A stretch of 64,000 bases of DNA from Paenibacillus andongensis (GCF_025369935.1 NZ_CP104467.1:7075001-7139000); one strand, 5' to 3'; shown: positions 8,327 to 18,020, counted from the first letter of the stretch. The notes: generated by a model from the sequence alone, not told the origin. Numbers and translations are program-made.

Positions 8327-9000
8327 TGATAAAACAGATGAACTGGACAGAATTTGCTTATCCTATAATCCTCTCATTAAAAGTTGCCGTTGTATCCAGC
8401 ATTTTTGTTCTTTTGATTGGTGGATTAGCAGCTTGGGGAATGTCGCGGCGGAACTTTCGCGGAAAGACATTGTTAGAAACAACGTTTCTTCTGCCATTGG
8501 TGCTTCCTCCGACAGTCGTAGGTTTTATCTTGCTGGTCCTACTAGGTAAAAAGAGCTGGATTGGTCACCTCATGGAAAGCTTCTTTAATCAGTCGATTAT
8601 TTTTACATGGGGGGCAGCGGTAATTGCTTCGATTGTGGTGGCTTTTCCTTTGGTCTATCAAACGATGAAAACCGGGTTTTCCTCGGTCAACCAAGATCTG
8701 GAGGATGCAGCGAGATCAACGGGAGCAACCGAGTGGCAAGTGCTACGATATATAACCTTACCTTTGGCATGGCGCTCTGTTACGGCAGCTTACATTCTTG
8801 GCTTTGCTCGAGGGCTCGGGGAATTCGGTGCAACGCTTATGATAGCAGGCAACATCCCTCACAAAACCCAAACGTTGCCTACCGCCATCTATATTGCTGT
8901 TGAATCTGGTGATCAGACCCTCGCATGGTACTGGGCAGGAGCCATTATCATTATCTCATTCGGACTACTGTTGTTCGCTAACCGCAAGCCAAAGAATTAG
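8323..9000 (+). CDS. modB: Molybdate ABC transporter permease
   Basis: 225-residue membrane protein with five or six helices. It carries the EAA loop EDAARSTGATEWQVLRYITLPL that contacts the ATPase, and the ModB-typical LPLVLPPTVVGFILL. The start overlaps the modA stop (ATGA). No modC ATPase follows; the next 230 bases hold no coding sequence. It must therefore use an ATPase encoded elsewhere. Confidence 0.95.
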   Translation: MMIKQMNWTEFAYPIILSLKVAVVSSIFVLLIGGLAAWGMSRRNFRGKTLLETTFLLPLVLPPTVVGFILLVLLGKKSWIGHLMESFFNQSIIFTWGAAVIASIVVAFPLVYQTMKTGFSSVNQDLEDAARSTGATEWQVLRYITLPLAWRSVTAAYILGFARGLGEFGATLMIAGNIPHKTQTLPTAIYIAVESGDQTLAWYWAGAIIIISFGLLLFANRKPKN

Positions 9001-9228
9001 AGAAGGTTGTCTTGAATACAAAAAAAAAGCCCCTAAAAGGATGTACATTTACATGGAATCGGTTGATTTCACTAATTTCACCTATGCTGTGTAATGTCAA
9101 AACTGATCCTCCTATTCATCATATATTTATTTGCATATGACCTATTGCTTCCAAAAGTTACATTATGTATCATCCGTATATAACCCTATTCATTTCTCTC
9201 ATTCTTGCAGTTGAAAGCGAGGGCGCCT

Positions 9229-9561
9229 ATGGATGTCATTCGTCAATTGTTTATCAGTAAAACACTTATTTGCTTACTTTTCTTATGTTGTACTGACGCA
9301 ATTTTTACGGATATTGGCCTTCATCTGGCATTTATCAAGGAGCTAAATCCACTTATCCGAAGTATTTACGAGTGGCATGTTAGCGGATATTATTTTGTTA
9401 AACTGATACTTCCTTTGATCCTAATGGCCATATACCCCCGTATTCGAAAAAGGGTCTGGGTCCAGCCCTGTTTGACCCTCATCGTCTTGATCTACGGAGC
9501 CGTCAATGTATACCATTTCATCTGGTTGTCTTATGGATTGACTTACGTTGCGAAAGGCTAA
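9229..9561 (+). CDS. DUF5658-like membrane protein
   Basis: About 110 residues with three predicted helices (about 12-32, 48-68, 78-100). The pattern CCTDAIFTDIGLHLAFIKELNPLIR, with an acidic residue in helix 1 and NP after it, resembles DUF5658 proteins, whose function is unknown. ATG 9229 is chosen because GCGAGGG lies 5 bases upstream; an earlier TTG at 9205 lacks a ribosome site. It stands alone between modB and a convergent secreted protein. Confidence 0.7.
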   Translation: MDVIRQLFISKTLICLLFLCCTDAIFTDIGLHLAFIKELNPLIRSIYEWHVSGYYFVKLILPLILMAIYPRIRKRVWVQPCLTLIVLIYGAVNVYHFIWLSYGLTYVAKG

Positions 9562-9576
9562 TCAATGGTTCCGATG

Positions 9577-10815
9577 CTATGGACGCACCCATTTGGCTCC
9601 CTGCCAAGTATGAATGTAATACCACAACTCCCCGTTTGGAGACTTCCATTCGCGTGAAGCGGTGACGGTTTGTGGTGTAAAGGTAAGCACCTGCGTAGTT
9701 AATGAAGCGTCCATATACGGTGTGTCCAGTGCAATGGACGCTTCGGTCAGCTCTAAGCGAGCAACGCTCTGCTTCACCCCGAGCTTCGCATCGTTATCGA
9801 AGTCACCGGTCAACCGGGATGAGATTTCCTTAGCCAGGTTGATCCACTTACCAGATCCGTCCGCTACGACAAAGAACCAACCATCTTTTTTTCCAATCGC
9901 ATGAACGGTTTGCGGCAGCTGAGGCCCAGGCAACTCGTCGCTATAAGGGAATGGTAATTTGTAATAGCGAAATGGGACAGGAATGTCCAACTTAAGGTCG
10001 ACCTTCTCTACACCCTCAAACCCAAGTCCATTGGAATCATCTGCGTGTATCCATCTTAATCCTTTCGATGTATCGACCTTATACCAGACGCTGGGAGGAA
10101 CCATTCGCGCTTGTTGTATATACTTCTCGATAGGCTTCACGATCTGAGGTGCCAGCTTTGGCTCGTCAGTCAACGGTTTCTCGAAAGGCAGCATATAGAC
10201 CGCAGTCTCCTGTTCAATCGAGATCATTCCTTCGACCGGAGAGCCTTTGTATTTTTCTGCATAACGATATGGGCGAATCCACTTGTCTCCAAGCCACGAG
10301 GTTTTGATTAGATACCACTTATCATTGGAGTAGCATGGCGTATAAGGGTCGCACACTGGAATAGAGGCAACAACTTGAACCGTTTGCGCAGATAGTTTGT
10401 ACTGGGTTGTCTTCATCGGTGACGCTGAGTCATATAGGTCTGTTTCCTGTTCAAGTAAAGTCAGCTTTTGCTCCTGAAGCTCCAGTTGTCCATATTTGAA
10501 CGCACCTTCCTTCAAATTAATCCATGCTACACCAAGCCATGTCATAACCGGCACTTTATCCATACTTGTGATGCCCAGCAGCATGCTGCTCTCGATCGGA
10601 GCTAAGTGGACAGACTGGAAGGCGCTAAGCGAGCCGATTACCTCATTCGATCTTGTTTCCTTGCTTGCGTACAGCGTAAACTCGTCCAACAAAGTTACAT
10701 AAGGCATATCACTTGGCGCAGCGAGTTCCTGCTCAGCTTTAGAGAGCTGCGGCCCGGATAGGAAAACTATGGCTGCGGTTAGCAGTAAGGTTAACCATTT
10801 GGTCAAACTAATCAT
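9577..10815 (-). CDS. Secreted protein with five SH3-like repeats
   Basis: 412 residues with a signal peptide (hydrophobic 8-22, cut near SKA). The rest consists of about five modules of 70-85 residues. The last four end in a motif of the form W-Y/F-x-(I/V)-x-T-x-x-G-x-K/R-W-(I/V), with tryptophan pairs near 167/179, 244/255, 313/324 and 398/410; the first ends at TWLGVAWIN. These resemble bacterial SH3 / GW-like cell-wall-binding modules. No catalytic domain is visible. It may anchor to the wall or regulate wall enzymes. A cysteine pair lies in the second module (CDPYTPC). Confidence 0.75.
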   Translation of the reverse strand: MISLTKWLTLLLTAAIVFLSGPQLSKAEQELAAPSDMPYVTLLDEFTLYASKETRSNEVIGSLSAFQSVHLAPIESSMLLGITSMDKVPVMTWLGVAWINLKEGAFKYGQLELQEQKLTLLEQETDLYDSASPMKTTQYKLSAQTVQVVASIPVCDPYTPCYSNDKWYLIKTSWLGDKWIRPYRYAEKYKGSPVEGMISIEQETAVYMLPFEKPLTDEPKLAPQIVKPIEKYIQQARMVPPSVWYKVDTSKGLRWIHADDSNGLGFEGVEKVDLKLDIPVPFRYYKLPFPYSDELPGPQLPQTVHAIGKKDGWFFVVADGSGKWINLAKEISSRLTGDFDNDAKLGVKQSVARLELTEASIALDTPYMDASLTTQVLTFTPQTVTASREWKSPNGELWYYIHTWQGAKWVRP

Positions 10816-10951
10816 CTCCTTTCGATAATTAGACGTACGTTTTGCATGAAAGTTACAATTTTTCCCTCATTAGCGAATTGTCCAACACACGACAAAGAGC
10901 CCCACCGATCTGCCGGATAGAGCGCTCAAAGATGTTGCTGATATTCCAAAA

Positions 10952-11232
10952 CTATTTCCCTCTGGTTATAGCAACAATATTTTGGACAATTTGATAGATG
11001 ATAAACGATGCAAAAACACAAGCACAGAAATCGTCGCGTAAATTCTCCGAGGATTCTGGTACCACTTTGGAAATTGTTCAACTCGTTTGGGTAATTGAAA
11101 GCCTTGAACAATATCGTCATGCTTAATTGCTTCGTTAAAAGGCACCCTCTCTTCTGTGGCTACCTCATTGGTTAGTTTCTCGGATTGATGCAATGTTTTG
11201 TCATTAAAAGGGTTGTAGGAAGTATCTTTCAT
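10952..11232 (-). CDS. Small single-helix membrane protein with a shifted reading frame
   Basis: Start ATG 11232 with strong GGAGG. About 80 residues read well (polar N-terminus, then PRRIYATISVLVF), then the frame runs into HRLSSIKL and stops at 10966, breaking the transmembrane helix. If one extra T is read at the T5 run near 11009-11015, the frame continues as FFASFIIYQIVQNIVAITRGK and stops at 10952, giving an uninterrupted helix of about 20 residues and a basic tail. Either a one-base deletion, a sequencing error, or -1 slippage on T5. Function unknown. Confidence 0.55.
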
Positions 11233-11293
11233 GTTAGACCTCCTTCACGTTAATATCCTCATATTACCATTTTTAAAATACCGTTCTACATTT

Positions 11294-11770
11294 TTAATTA
11301 GGAATCCAAAATACCTCCATATTAAAGGTATCTTTATCTTTCTCCTGGCTCGTGCACCCTATAAAAGAATAAACCATTTTTCGCTCTACTTTTATACCTT
11401 CTATCCCTTTACAAGTATATAAGGCTGTTGATGTTTCACCAAGATACGTAATATTTTGTACATATGTAATCATTTTGCCGTTAAAATGAAAGATGCTGAA
11501 ATTATTAATATCTTTCATATCATCAAACCAAATTCTGGTGAATGAATCACTTTTCCCTTCTTGAACATGTTCAATAAACTTGATATATCTATCCGAATTG
11601 CTCGTTACCCCTCTGTAAGCTAATATGACGCTTATATTTTCCGTCAATTTTGATGAGTGATAATAAAATTCCTTCTCGATGTTTTTAATGAACAAAGTAA
11701 AATCTTTACGCAGTACAACTCCAGAAAGAATTAGAAGGAGTATAAAAGATGAGATAACATATTTTTTCAC
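11294..11770 (-). CDS. Membrane-anchored protein, DUF4362-like
   Basis: 158 residues. One N-terminal hydrophobic segment (about 5-20) with no lipobox Cys, then an extracytoplasmic domain. The blocks GVTSNSDRYIKFIEHVQEGKSD, FHFNGKMITYVQN and the two cysteines in YTCKGI...YSFIGCT match the DUF4362 layout (a Cys pair probably forms a disulfide). Function unknown. Start chosen at ATG 11770 just before the hydrophobic segment. Confidence 0.6.
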   Translation of the reverse strand: MKKYVISSFILLLILSGVVLRKDFTLFIKNIEKEFYYHSSKLTENISVILAYRGVTSNSDRYIKFIEHVQEGKSDSFTRIWFDDMKDINNFSIFHFNGKMITYVQNITYLGETSTALYTCKGIEGIKVERKMVYSFIGCTSQEKDKDTFNMEVFWIPN

Positions 11771-11885
11771 AAAGCAGTCCCTTTCTTGTTCGGCAGCTCA
11801 CTTAAAAGTAAATTTCCTTGTTTAGATAAAATGTGTATGCCCTCCATATTCTCCCTAATTATAAGCCGTAAAAAATAGTTAGCAA

Positions 11886-11920
11886 TAAAAAAAGCCACAT
11901 TGAAAACTCTCAACATGGCT
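11886..11920 (-). terminator. Terminator after the 67-aa gene
   Basis: Eleven-base-pair stem (11893-11903 with 11910-11920, with G-T pairs), then T7 on the minus strand. Confidence 0.75.
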
Positions 11921-11936
11921 CCTCCTATTTTTAATT

Positions 11937-12140
11937 TTAATTCAATCTGCCGGGCGTTTTGTTAACTTCAAAGTTAGTCGTATCGCTATAGCTCTCACCC
12001 ATCGCCTGATAGTTAGAAGGAACTTCTTCATCTGTCTGGTCTACATTCGAGATAGCGTTATCCGCGTTCTCCTCCGGATTCGAGGTTATGGCCCAGCTGA
12101 CTGGACGTCCAAGCTTCTTATGCAATTCGTTTTGATCCAA
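11937..12140 (-). CDS. Small acidic hypothetical protein (67 aa)
   Basis: Not recognised. GGAGGG stands 6 bases before a TTG at 12140, better placed than the ATGs at 12161/12164, which lie before that site. The product is hydrophilic and acidic, likely disordered (EENADNAISNVDQTDEEVPSNY), with no membrane segment. A terminator follows directly, so it is a one-gene unit. Confidence 0.55.
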   Translation of the reverse strand: MDQNELHKKLGRPVSWAITSNPEENADNAISNVDQTDEEVPSNYQAMGESYSDTTNFEVNKTPGRLN

Positions 12141-12265
12141 AGAAATCCCTCCGTTGTTCATCACAAAATTTATTTCAAGTTATTGTGACTCAAAGGAGCG
12201 CATTTCATTCCAGCGACATATCCTTAACCCGCATAATAAGCGAATTAAAAGGAAGAGGACCCGTA

Positions 12266-13159
12266 TTATATGGAAACCTCGAAATCTTTAACATGAACAG
12301 CAGTACCCTTAACCTCTATGCCATACTGATCATTGTTTAGTGTTACTGTCACGTGAATTCTGCCATCCCTGCCCATTTCATGACCTTGCTCAATCAAAAG
12401 GTTTAGCGGAGAGTCAGCTTCCTTGTTCAAAAAATTAGCATAATAAGCACCCATTACTCCAGAAGCGGTGCCAGTAACCGGGTCCTCAATCGTACCGGAA
12501 TAGGGAGATGAAAAATGACGAGCATGCATGTGCGCATTCACATCGTATGTTTCTAAGCAGAAAGGATGTACCGACGCCTTTGGCATTTCTTGTAATACCT
12601 CTGGAAAGTGCTTATTATTCGGTTTCATTGCCTTGAAAGTACTAAGGTTTTTTATTGGGACTAACAACGTCCATATGCCCGTGCTTCCATACAATGTTGG
12701 TAGATTAGTTTCTATATCTTCTTCTTGAATCCCCATAGCAGATGCCAATTTTTCTAATGAGCCATTAAACTCTTGGAACTGCGGAGTAGCTTGCTGCATC
12801 GTTATGTATATCCCTTTATTCAGGTGAGGGTCTAGTGTAATCGATAAAACGCCTGCTTTTGTTTCAATCGTCCATTCTGTTTGATCACCAAGTAATCCTT
12901 TTGTTTTCAATGCATAAATGGTTGCCATTGTAGCATGACCACAGAGGTTTATTTCATGACCAGGTGTAAAGAATCGAATCTTGAGATCAGCTTTTTCGGA
13001 CTTAAGCGGGAAAGCTGTTTCATTAAAACCAACTTTTTCTGCAATTTTTTGCATGTCATCATCAGAAAGCTTTTCGCCATCCATAACGACGCCCGCTGGG
13101 TTACCCATGTTAGGAATATGACTAAATGCATCGTAATGATAAACCTTTATTGTTTTCAT
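12266..13159 (-). CDS. PhzF family isomerase/epimerase-like protein
   Basis: 297 residues with the diaminopimelate-epimerase fold. Key blocks: FSHIPNMGNPAGVV near the start, GFNETAF (the Glu corresponding to the catalytic Glu of PhzF), FFTPGHEINLCGHATMAT, and ARHFSSPYSGTIEDPVTGTASG. The last is the standard PhzF C-terminal signature. The reaction here is unknown; relatives isomerise or epimerise small acids. ATG 13159 follows an AGGNAGGTG site. Upstream in-frame codons would overlap the terminator of the preceding gene. Confidence 0.9.
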   Translation of the reverse strand: MKTIKVYHYDAFSHIPNMGNPAGVVMDGEKLSDDDMQKIAEKVGFNETAFPLKSEKADLKIRFFTPGHEINLCGHATMATIYALKTKGLLGDQTEWTIETKAGVLSITLDPHLNKGIYITMQQATPQFQEFNGSLEKLASAMGIQEEDIETNLPTLYGSTGIWTLLVPIKNLSTFKAMKPNNKHFPEVLQEMPKASVHPFCLETYDVNAHMHARHFSSPYSGTIEDPVTGTASGVMGAYYANFLNKEADSPLNLLIEQGHEMGRDGRIHVTVTLNNDQYGIEVKGTAVHVKDFEVSI

Positions 13160-13221
13160 ATCATACACCTGCCTCTTCACAATAAATCTTCTAATACCAA
13201 TTATATGATATTTTACTTCTG

Positions 13222-13249
13222 CAAAAAGAAAAAGCTGCCGCGGCAGCTT
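13222..13249 (-). terminator. Terminator of the hybrid kinase operon
   Basis: Palindrome AAGCTGCCGCGGCAGCTT followed by TTTTCTTTTT on the minus strand, 15 bases after the kinase stop. Confidence 0.85.
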
Positions 13250-13263
13250 CAATTTTACAACAT

Positions 13264-16200
13264 CTAACTAATCTGGTCATTCGCTAGCAGGATATCTCGC
13301 TTCACGCCAAGTATCCGATCAATCTCAATCTGTATTCGTTTAATCCCCTCATGACAATCGTCCAAATTGATTTCGATTTCCATTTCCTTTTCCAAAGCTA
13401 GAACCGCCGTTAATAACGGCTCCGCGTAGAAATTGGCTGCAACACCTTTAAGTGTATGAACCATTCTGCGTGCAATCGCATTCTCCTCATTGATAATAAA
13501 TGGGAGGAATTGCTCCGAGAAGTTACGGTAATCCAGCTTAAATTTCTCCATCATATATTGAAAAATATGTATTTTATGATCAATATTTCGCATGATTTGC
13601 GTGGAGTCTACACCCTCGATTTCAAATAACCAACTCGGATTTAGCCACTTCTCCAGCATATCGGAAAGCTGCTTTTCATCTACTGGTTTAATCAGGATGT
13701 CATTCAGCCCCAGTTTAAGAATTTCCGGCCGGTCCTGCATCATGACATCCGCTGTAAGGGCAATAATCGGGATCTTATTCATCAGCTTAAGCTTCCTCAG
13801 CCGCTGTGTTGCCTCATAGCCGTCCATCTCAGGCATATGAATATCCATTAGAATAAGCTTCCATTCCTGCTGATCAACAAGCTCCAGGACCTCATAGCCA
13901 TTCTGCGCGATAACCACTTGGTAACCTAATTGTTCAAGAAGTCCAATAATCACCAATTGATTAATTTCATTATCCTCTGCAACTAAAATGCTACCTTTGG
14001 ACATGGTGGATAACGAGCTGCTTACTTCAATGGAATTGTTTGCAATGGCTTGAACTGCCTCCAGTCTACGTTGATTTAAAGCTTGCAAATTTTTCTGCAG
14101 CGTCAGCCTGCTGACAGGCTTAACAATAATTGCATCCGCTTTCAGCTCCGAGGGCAATTCGGACATTTCATCTCTGCCTTCAAGTGTTGTAAACGCAATC
14201 AGTCTCGTCTGTGTGCGATCTATCGAATCCAAGATACGGCGCCAAGTGGCGGGATGCTGCATTTGATCCATTTGCATATCCAAGAATATATAGTCATTTG
14301 CTGACTTGTCCGCGCTATTTTGTTCCAAAGAAGCAAACAAATCAGATGAAGATATAACCGTATCCACCTGATATTGAAAGGAACCAAGGAGCTCTGATAT
14401 ATGCTGTGCTACAACTGGATGATCTTCAGCTACGAGAACTCGGTTATTCCCCTGTGGCAGCACAGCGTTCAGGCGCTTCGTCCCTTTTCCAGCATCCCCC
14501 TTTGTGCCAAACGTCAGACTAAAATAAAAGCGGCTGCCTTCCCCAAGGACCGTATCCAGCTGCAAAACGCCCCCCATAGACTGCACCAAATGCTGACAAA
14601 TGACAAGTCCTAACCCGGTACCGCCATACCTGCGGCTTATGGATGTATCTGCTTGCGAGAACGGTAAGAATAGCTGCGATAGCTGTTCCTTAGAAATGCC
14701 AATTCCAGAGTCTTCCATTGCAAATGATATAACGACCCCTTCGTCCACATACTTCTCGACCCGAACCTTCAATCGGATATAGCCCTGCTTGGTAAATTTA
14801 ATCGCATTATTCGTTAAATTAATGAGTACTTGTTCCAGACGAAAGGAGTCCCCGCTAACGATATCCGGTAAATCCGCTGGAGTATCCAGCATAATCTCGA
14901 TTCGTTTCTTGCCTATAGATACGCTGACTAGATCGGCAACCTTTTGAAGGGATAGTTCTAATGAGAAATCCACCATCTCTAAGGTCATTTTACCTGCTTC
15001 GATTTTTGAGAAATCAAGAATATCGTTAATCGTCGTAAGTAGGACGTTCGAGGAACAATCAATTTTGTCCAAATATTCTTTCTGAATCGTCGTCAATTCT
15101 GTTCGTTGTAAAAGTAATGAAAGTCCAATAATACCGTTCAGGGGCGTACGTATTTCATGACTCATCCTAGCTAGAAACTTACTCTTCGCCCTGTTGGACT
15201 CATCCGCTTCTTCCCGCTTCTTCAAATCGGTTATATCGTGTACCGTACCGGTAACGCCGGTGATCTCTGTTTTATCCTCATTGAATAAAGGGGAGAAGGT
15301 GACGTTATACGCATGCTGATTGCCATCCGGAAGCAAGAAGTGGATTGCAAATTGCTGCGTTTTCCGCCTCTCGATCGTTTGTTCGAATATCTGCTCCCAC
15401 TTCTCGGTATCATCCATCTGGACCAGATCCGTTAATTGCTGTCCCCTTACTTGCTCGGGCTCTAGCTGAAAGGTCTGGTACATTTTGTAGTTCGTAGAGG
15501 AGATGCTTCCGTCCAGTCGAAATTTGAAAATAAAGTCCTCCGAATTTTCCACCAACGTCCGATATTGCTCATCTCTGACTCTCGCTTTGATTTGCGCTGC
15601 ACGGTGCTCAGTCACGTCGACGGCAGATCCAATTACTTCATTGACGGAACCATACTTATAAATGGGTTGTAGATTAACAAGGATCGTAGAGCCGCTGCAA
15701 TCGTATTCATAGGAGACTCGCTCACCTTGCCAAGCTTTATCATAATGCTGCTTTACGAATTGTTTAAACTCTTCACTTAATACATGGATTTCTTCCAATT
15801 TTTTGCCGATGAATAGACTAGGTCTCAAACCAAGATGATAGACCAGCTGTCCTTCAAATAAGATGTAAACGTATTGATCTCGGTGCTTATGGAACTTAAA
15901 TGTAAAGCCTGCCTGAAATCTTAGCATATTGATTAGTTCCTGTTCCACTTGATAGACCTGCTGCTTATATTCACGAGCCCGGACTAAATATCGCAGAAAA
16001 CAAGCAACAAAAAACAAACAAAGCAGCTCAATGACAATATATCTGTAAAAGGTATCAAGCGGTGTGCGATAAACAAACCATATCATCGTATAATAAGACG
16101 GGTAGAAAATGACTCCTCCAAATAACCATTTAAGCCAATATGAACGCGTTCTAGCAAATATCACACTAATCCCCGCGACAGCTATCATTCCAAAAATCAG

Positions 16201-16524
16201 CTGAGGAATTTCTATGTTACCTTCAAAGAAGTAGCGCCCTATCCATAAACATACGAATGTAATACTTAATGAGAAGTATCCTCCTAAATAAATAGAAAGG
16301 AGTAAGGCTACTCCGCGAAAGTTAATAATAACGTGATCATCAACATGGACACTGAAGTGCAAGAGGACAAACACTAACATTCCATATGAAAGCCCAATGA
16401 AACCCTTGTAGAGCCAAGCAGGCTTCTGATTCAGTTTCATCGTTATGGAAAGCTGTTCCACGAATAATACAAAAATCGTTATAATAGCAAAATTGGTAAT
16501 CAAAGCGTGAAGCAGAATAATCAC
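13264..16524 (-). CDS. Hybrid sensor histidine kinase with two receivers and an Hpt domain
   Basis: 1086 residues. Residues 1-180 hold about six helices of the 5TMR-LYT (LytS-like) type. Two PAS domains (about 195-305 and 315-435) follow, then HisKA with H456 (MSHEIRTPLNGIIG), and HATPase with LTNNAIKF, DSGIGIS and GGTGLGL. Receiver 1 (about 695-815, LDMQM) and receiver 2 (about 850-970, AEDNEINQ, MDIHMPEMDG, KP) each keep the phospho-Asp. The C-terminal Hpt has VHTLKGVAANF. This is a full internal phosphorelay that should pass phosphate to an outside regulator. The GTG start is preceded by only a weak ribosome site. It lies 35 bases after the EAL gene, in one operon. Confidence 0.9.
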   Translation of the reverse strand: MIILLHALITNFAIITIFVLFVEQLSITMKLNQKPAWLYKGFIGLSYGMLVFVLLHFSVHVDDHVIINFRGVALLLSIYLGGYFSLSITFVCLWIGRYFFEGNIEIPQLIFGMIAVAGISVIFARTRSYWLKWLFGGVIFYPSYYTMIWFVYRTPLDTFYRYIVIELLCLFFVACFLRYLVRAREYKQQVYQVEQELINMLRFQAGFTFKFHKHRDQYVYILFEGQLVYHLGLRPSLFIGKKLEEIHVLSEEFKQFVKQHYDKAWQGERVSYEYDCSGSTILVNLQPIYKYGSVNEVIGSAVDVTEHRAAQIKARVRDEQYRTLVENSEDFIFKFRLDGSISSTNYKMYQTFQLEPEQVRGQQLTDLVQMDDTEKWEQIFEQTIERRKTQQFAIHFLLPDGNQHAYNVTFSPLFNEDKTEITGVTGTVHDITDLKKREEADESNRAKSKFLARMSHEIRTPLNGIIGLSLLLQRTELTTIQKEYLDKIDCSSNVLLTTINDILDFSKIEAGKMTLEMVDFSLELSLQKVADLVSVSIGKKRIEIMLDTPADLPDIVSGDSFRLEQVLINLTNNAIKFTKQGYIRLKVRVEKYVDEGVVISFAMEDSGIGISKEQLSQLFLPFSQADTSISRRYGGTGLGLVICQHLVQSMGGVLQLDTVLGEGSRFYFSLTFGTKGDAGKGTKRLNAVLPQGNNRVLVAEDHPVVAQHISELLGSFQYQVDTVISSSDLFASLEQNSADKSANDYIFLDMQMDQMQHPATWRRILDSIDRTQTRLIAFTTLEGRDEMSELPSELKADAIIVKPVSRLTLQKNLQALNQRRLEAVQAIANNSIEVSSSLSTMSKGSILVAEDNEINQLVIIGLLEQLGYQVVIAQNGYEVLELVDQQEWKLILMDIHMPEMDGYEATQRLRKLKLMNKIPIIALTADVMMQDRPEILKLGLNDILIKPVDEKQLSDMLEKWLNPSWLFEIEGVDSTQIMRNIDHKIHIFQYMMEKFKLDYRNFSEQFLPFIINEENAIARRMVHTLKGVAANFYAEPLLTAVLALEKEMEIEINLDDCHEGIKRIQIEIDRILGVKRDILLANDQIS

Positions 16525-16559
16525 CAGCCTATATCGACTTAGAATGTAGGATAATCACG

Positions 16560-17843
16560 CTATCCCGTTTGTTTAGTTTCTAGATGCAGCATTTCCTCAA
16601 TACGCTTCGCCATGACCGGCTGGCTGAAATAATAGCCTTGGACCAGCCTGCAGCCACACTCCCGCAGTACTTGAAGCTCCTCCTCCGTCTCTACACCTTC
16701 CGCTACAACGAGAAGATTCAAATTTCTAGCCATCGTAACCATCGTGTCTACGATAACCGCATTCACTTGTTTATGTATCAATCCCTTAATAAAGGATTGG
16801 TCAATTTTCAATTTATCAATGGGGAAGTCTCTGAGATACCCGAGCGAGCTATATCCGGTACCAAAATCATCCATCGCGACGCGAACACCCAGCTTCTTCA
16901 GCTGACGAAGTGCGTCTGCGGCCAGTTCAACTTGCATACTCATACTTTCCGTAATTTCGAGCTCCAAGTACTTGGGTTGTAGGCCTGTTTTCTCCAAAAT
17001 AGTCTGAATCATCCGGCTAAGTCGGCTATCATTGAACTGCCGTCTGGACAAATTAACCGCAACGAACACTTTGGAAAGACCAGCTTCCTGCCACCGCTTG
17101 TTCTGCATACAGGCTTCCTTCAATACCCATTCCCCTATTTCATGAATAAGACCGCTTTCTTCCGCTATGGGGATGAAATCAGAAGGAGGCACATGACCCA
17201 AAGTAGGGTTATGCCAACGAATCAGGCTCTCTAGTCCTACAATTCGATTCGAATATACATCAACAACTGGTTGATAAACAAGATGAAATTCCTGATTATC
17301 AATCGCTCTTCGCAATTGAAACTCGATGTCCATACGCCTTTGGAACTGATCTTGTCTATTTGGCAAGGAGGCGGAAAGAACGGCTTCTGCAATTCCTGTT
17401 GAATAGAAGTGAGTGTCATAGACACCTTGAATGCCGTTCTGAATGGCCATTTTGCATCGTTCTAGAAAGTAAGAGGTCATACACTTATTTTTCAATTCCA
17501 TGGATAACATTTCTTTATGAAAATAATCTGCTGCACCTAGCCGCATCGCTTGAATGGTTTTCATAGAACCTTCGGGTGTATGCGTACTAAGTACTACGAC
17601 AGGAATAGGACTATGATTCATAATAAGATGAAGCGCAAGTAATCCATCTGCGTTAACCATATCTAAATCAACGATAACTAAATCCGGTTTATTAGCCAAG
17701 ATGCAGTCAAGTACGGTATTTCCCTGCTTCGCCATACCTGTCATTACGAACTGTGTATCCTTCTCGATTAAGGACTCTACTTCTGATCTTAATTCACTAC
17801 ATCCACATACCATTAGAACACCAAACCCGTCCAAAAGACCCAT
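16560..17843 (-). CDS. CheB-like receiver fused to an EAL phosphodiesterase domain
   Basis: 427 residues. The first 125 resemble the CheB receiver (VDLDMVNADGLLAL, PVVVLST, TIQAMRLGAADYFHK), with phospho-Asp and Lys kept. Residues about 170-420 form an EAL domain. The motif itself reads ESL (GLESLIRWHNP), but the catalytic Glu and the other metal ligands are present: VNLSRRQF, ELEITES, DDFGTGYSSLGYL, KIDQSF, AEGVETEEEL. It should therefore hydrolyse cyclic di-GMP when phosphorylated. It is first gene of an operon with the hybrid kinase, its likely phosphodonor, and divergent from the OmpR regulator. Confidence 0.85.
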   Translation of the reverse strand: MGLLDGFGVLMVCGCSELRSEVESLIEKDTQFVMTGMAKQGNTVLDCILANKPDLVIVDLDMVNADGLLALHLIMNHSPIPVVVLSTHTPEGSMKTIQAMRLGAADYFHKEMLSMELKNKCMTSYFLERCKMAIQNGIQGVYDTHFYSTGIAEAVLSASLPNRQDQFQRRMDIEFQLRRAIDNQEFHLVYQPVVDVYSNRIVGLESLIRWHNPTLGHVPPSDFIPIAEESGLIHEIGEWVLKEACMQNKRWQEAGLSKVFVAVNLSRRQFNDSRLSRMIQTILEKTGLQPKYLELEITESMSMQVELAADALRQLKKLGVRVAMDDFGTGYSSLGYLRDFPIDKLKIDQSFIKGLIHKQVNAVIVDTMVTMARNLNLLVVAEGVETEEELQVLRECGCRLVQGYYFSQPVMAKRIEEMLHLETKQTG

Positions 17844-17991
17844 TTCCCCACCACCCTTACAAGCAATAAATACACATTATCTCTATTATACTTTCCACTT
17901 ATTAAGTTACTTACCTAAATGGTACGATTTCCTCCTTCTAATTTCGCTAATATTTTACTAACAATTTCTCTTAAAATGTCAATGATAGCGG

Positions 17992-18020
17992 TTTACTCTT
18001 AAATTTCGACACCGTATAAT
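17992..18020 (+). promoter_or_regulatory. SigmaA-type promoter of the OmpR regulator
   Basis: TTTACT (17992-17997), 17-base spacer, perfect TATAAT (18015-18020), 94 bases before the start codon. Confidence 0.7.
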
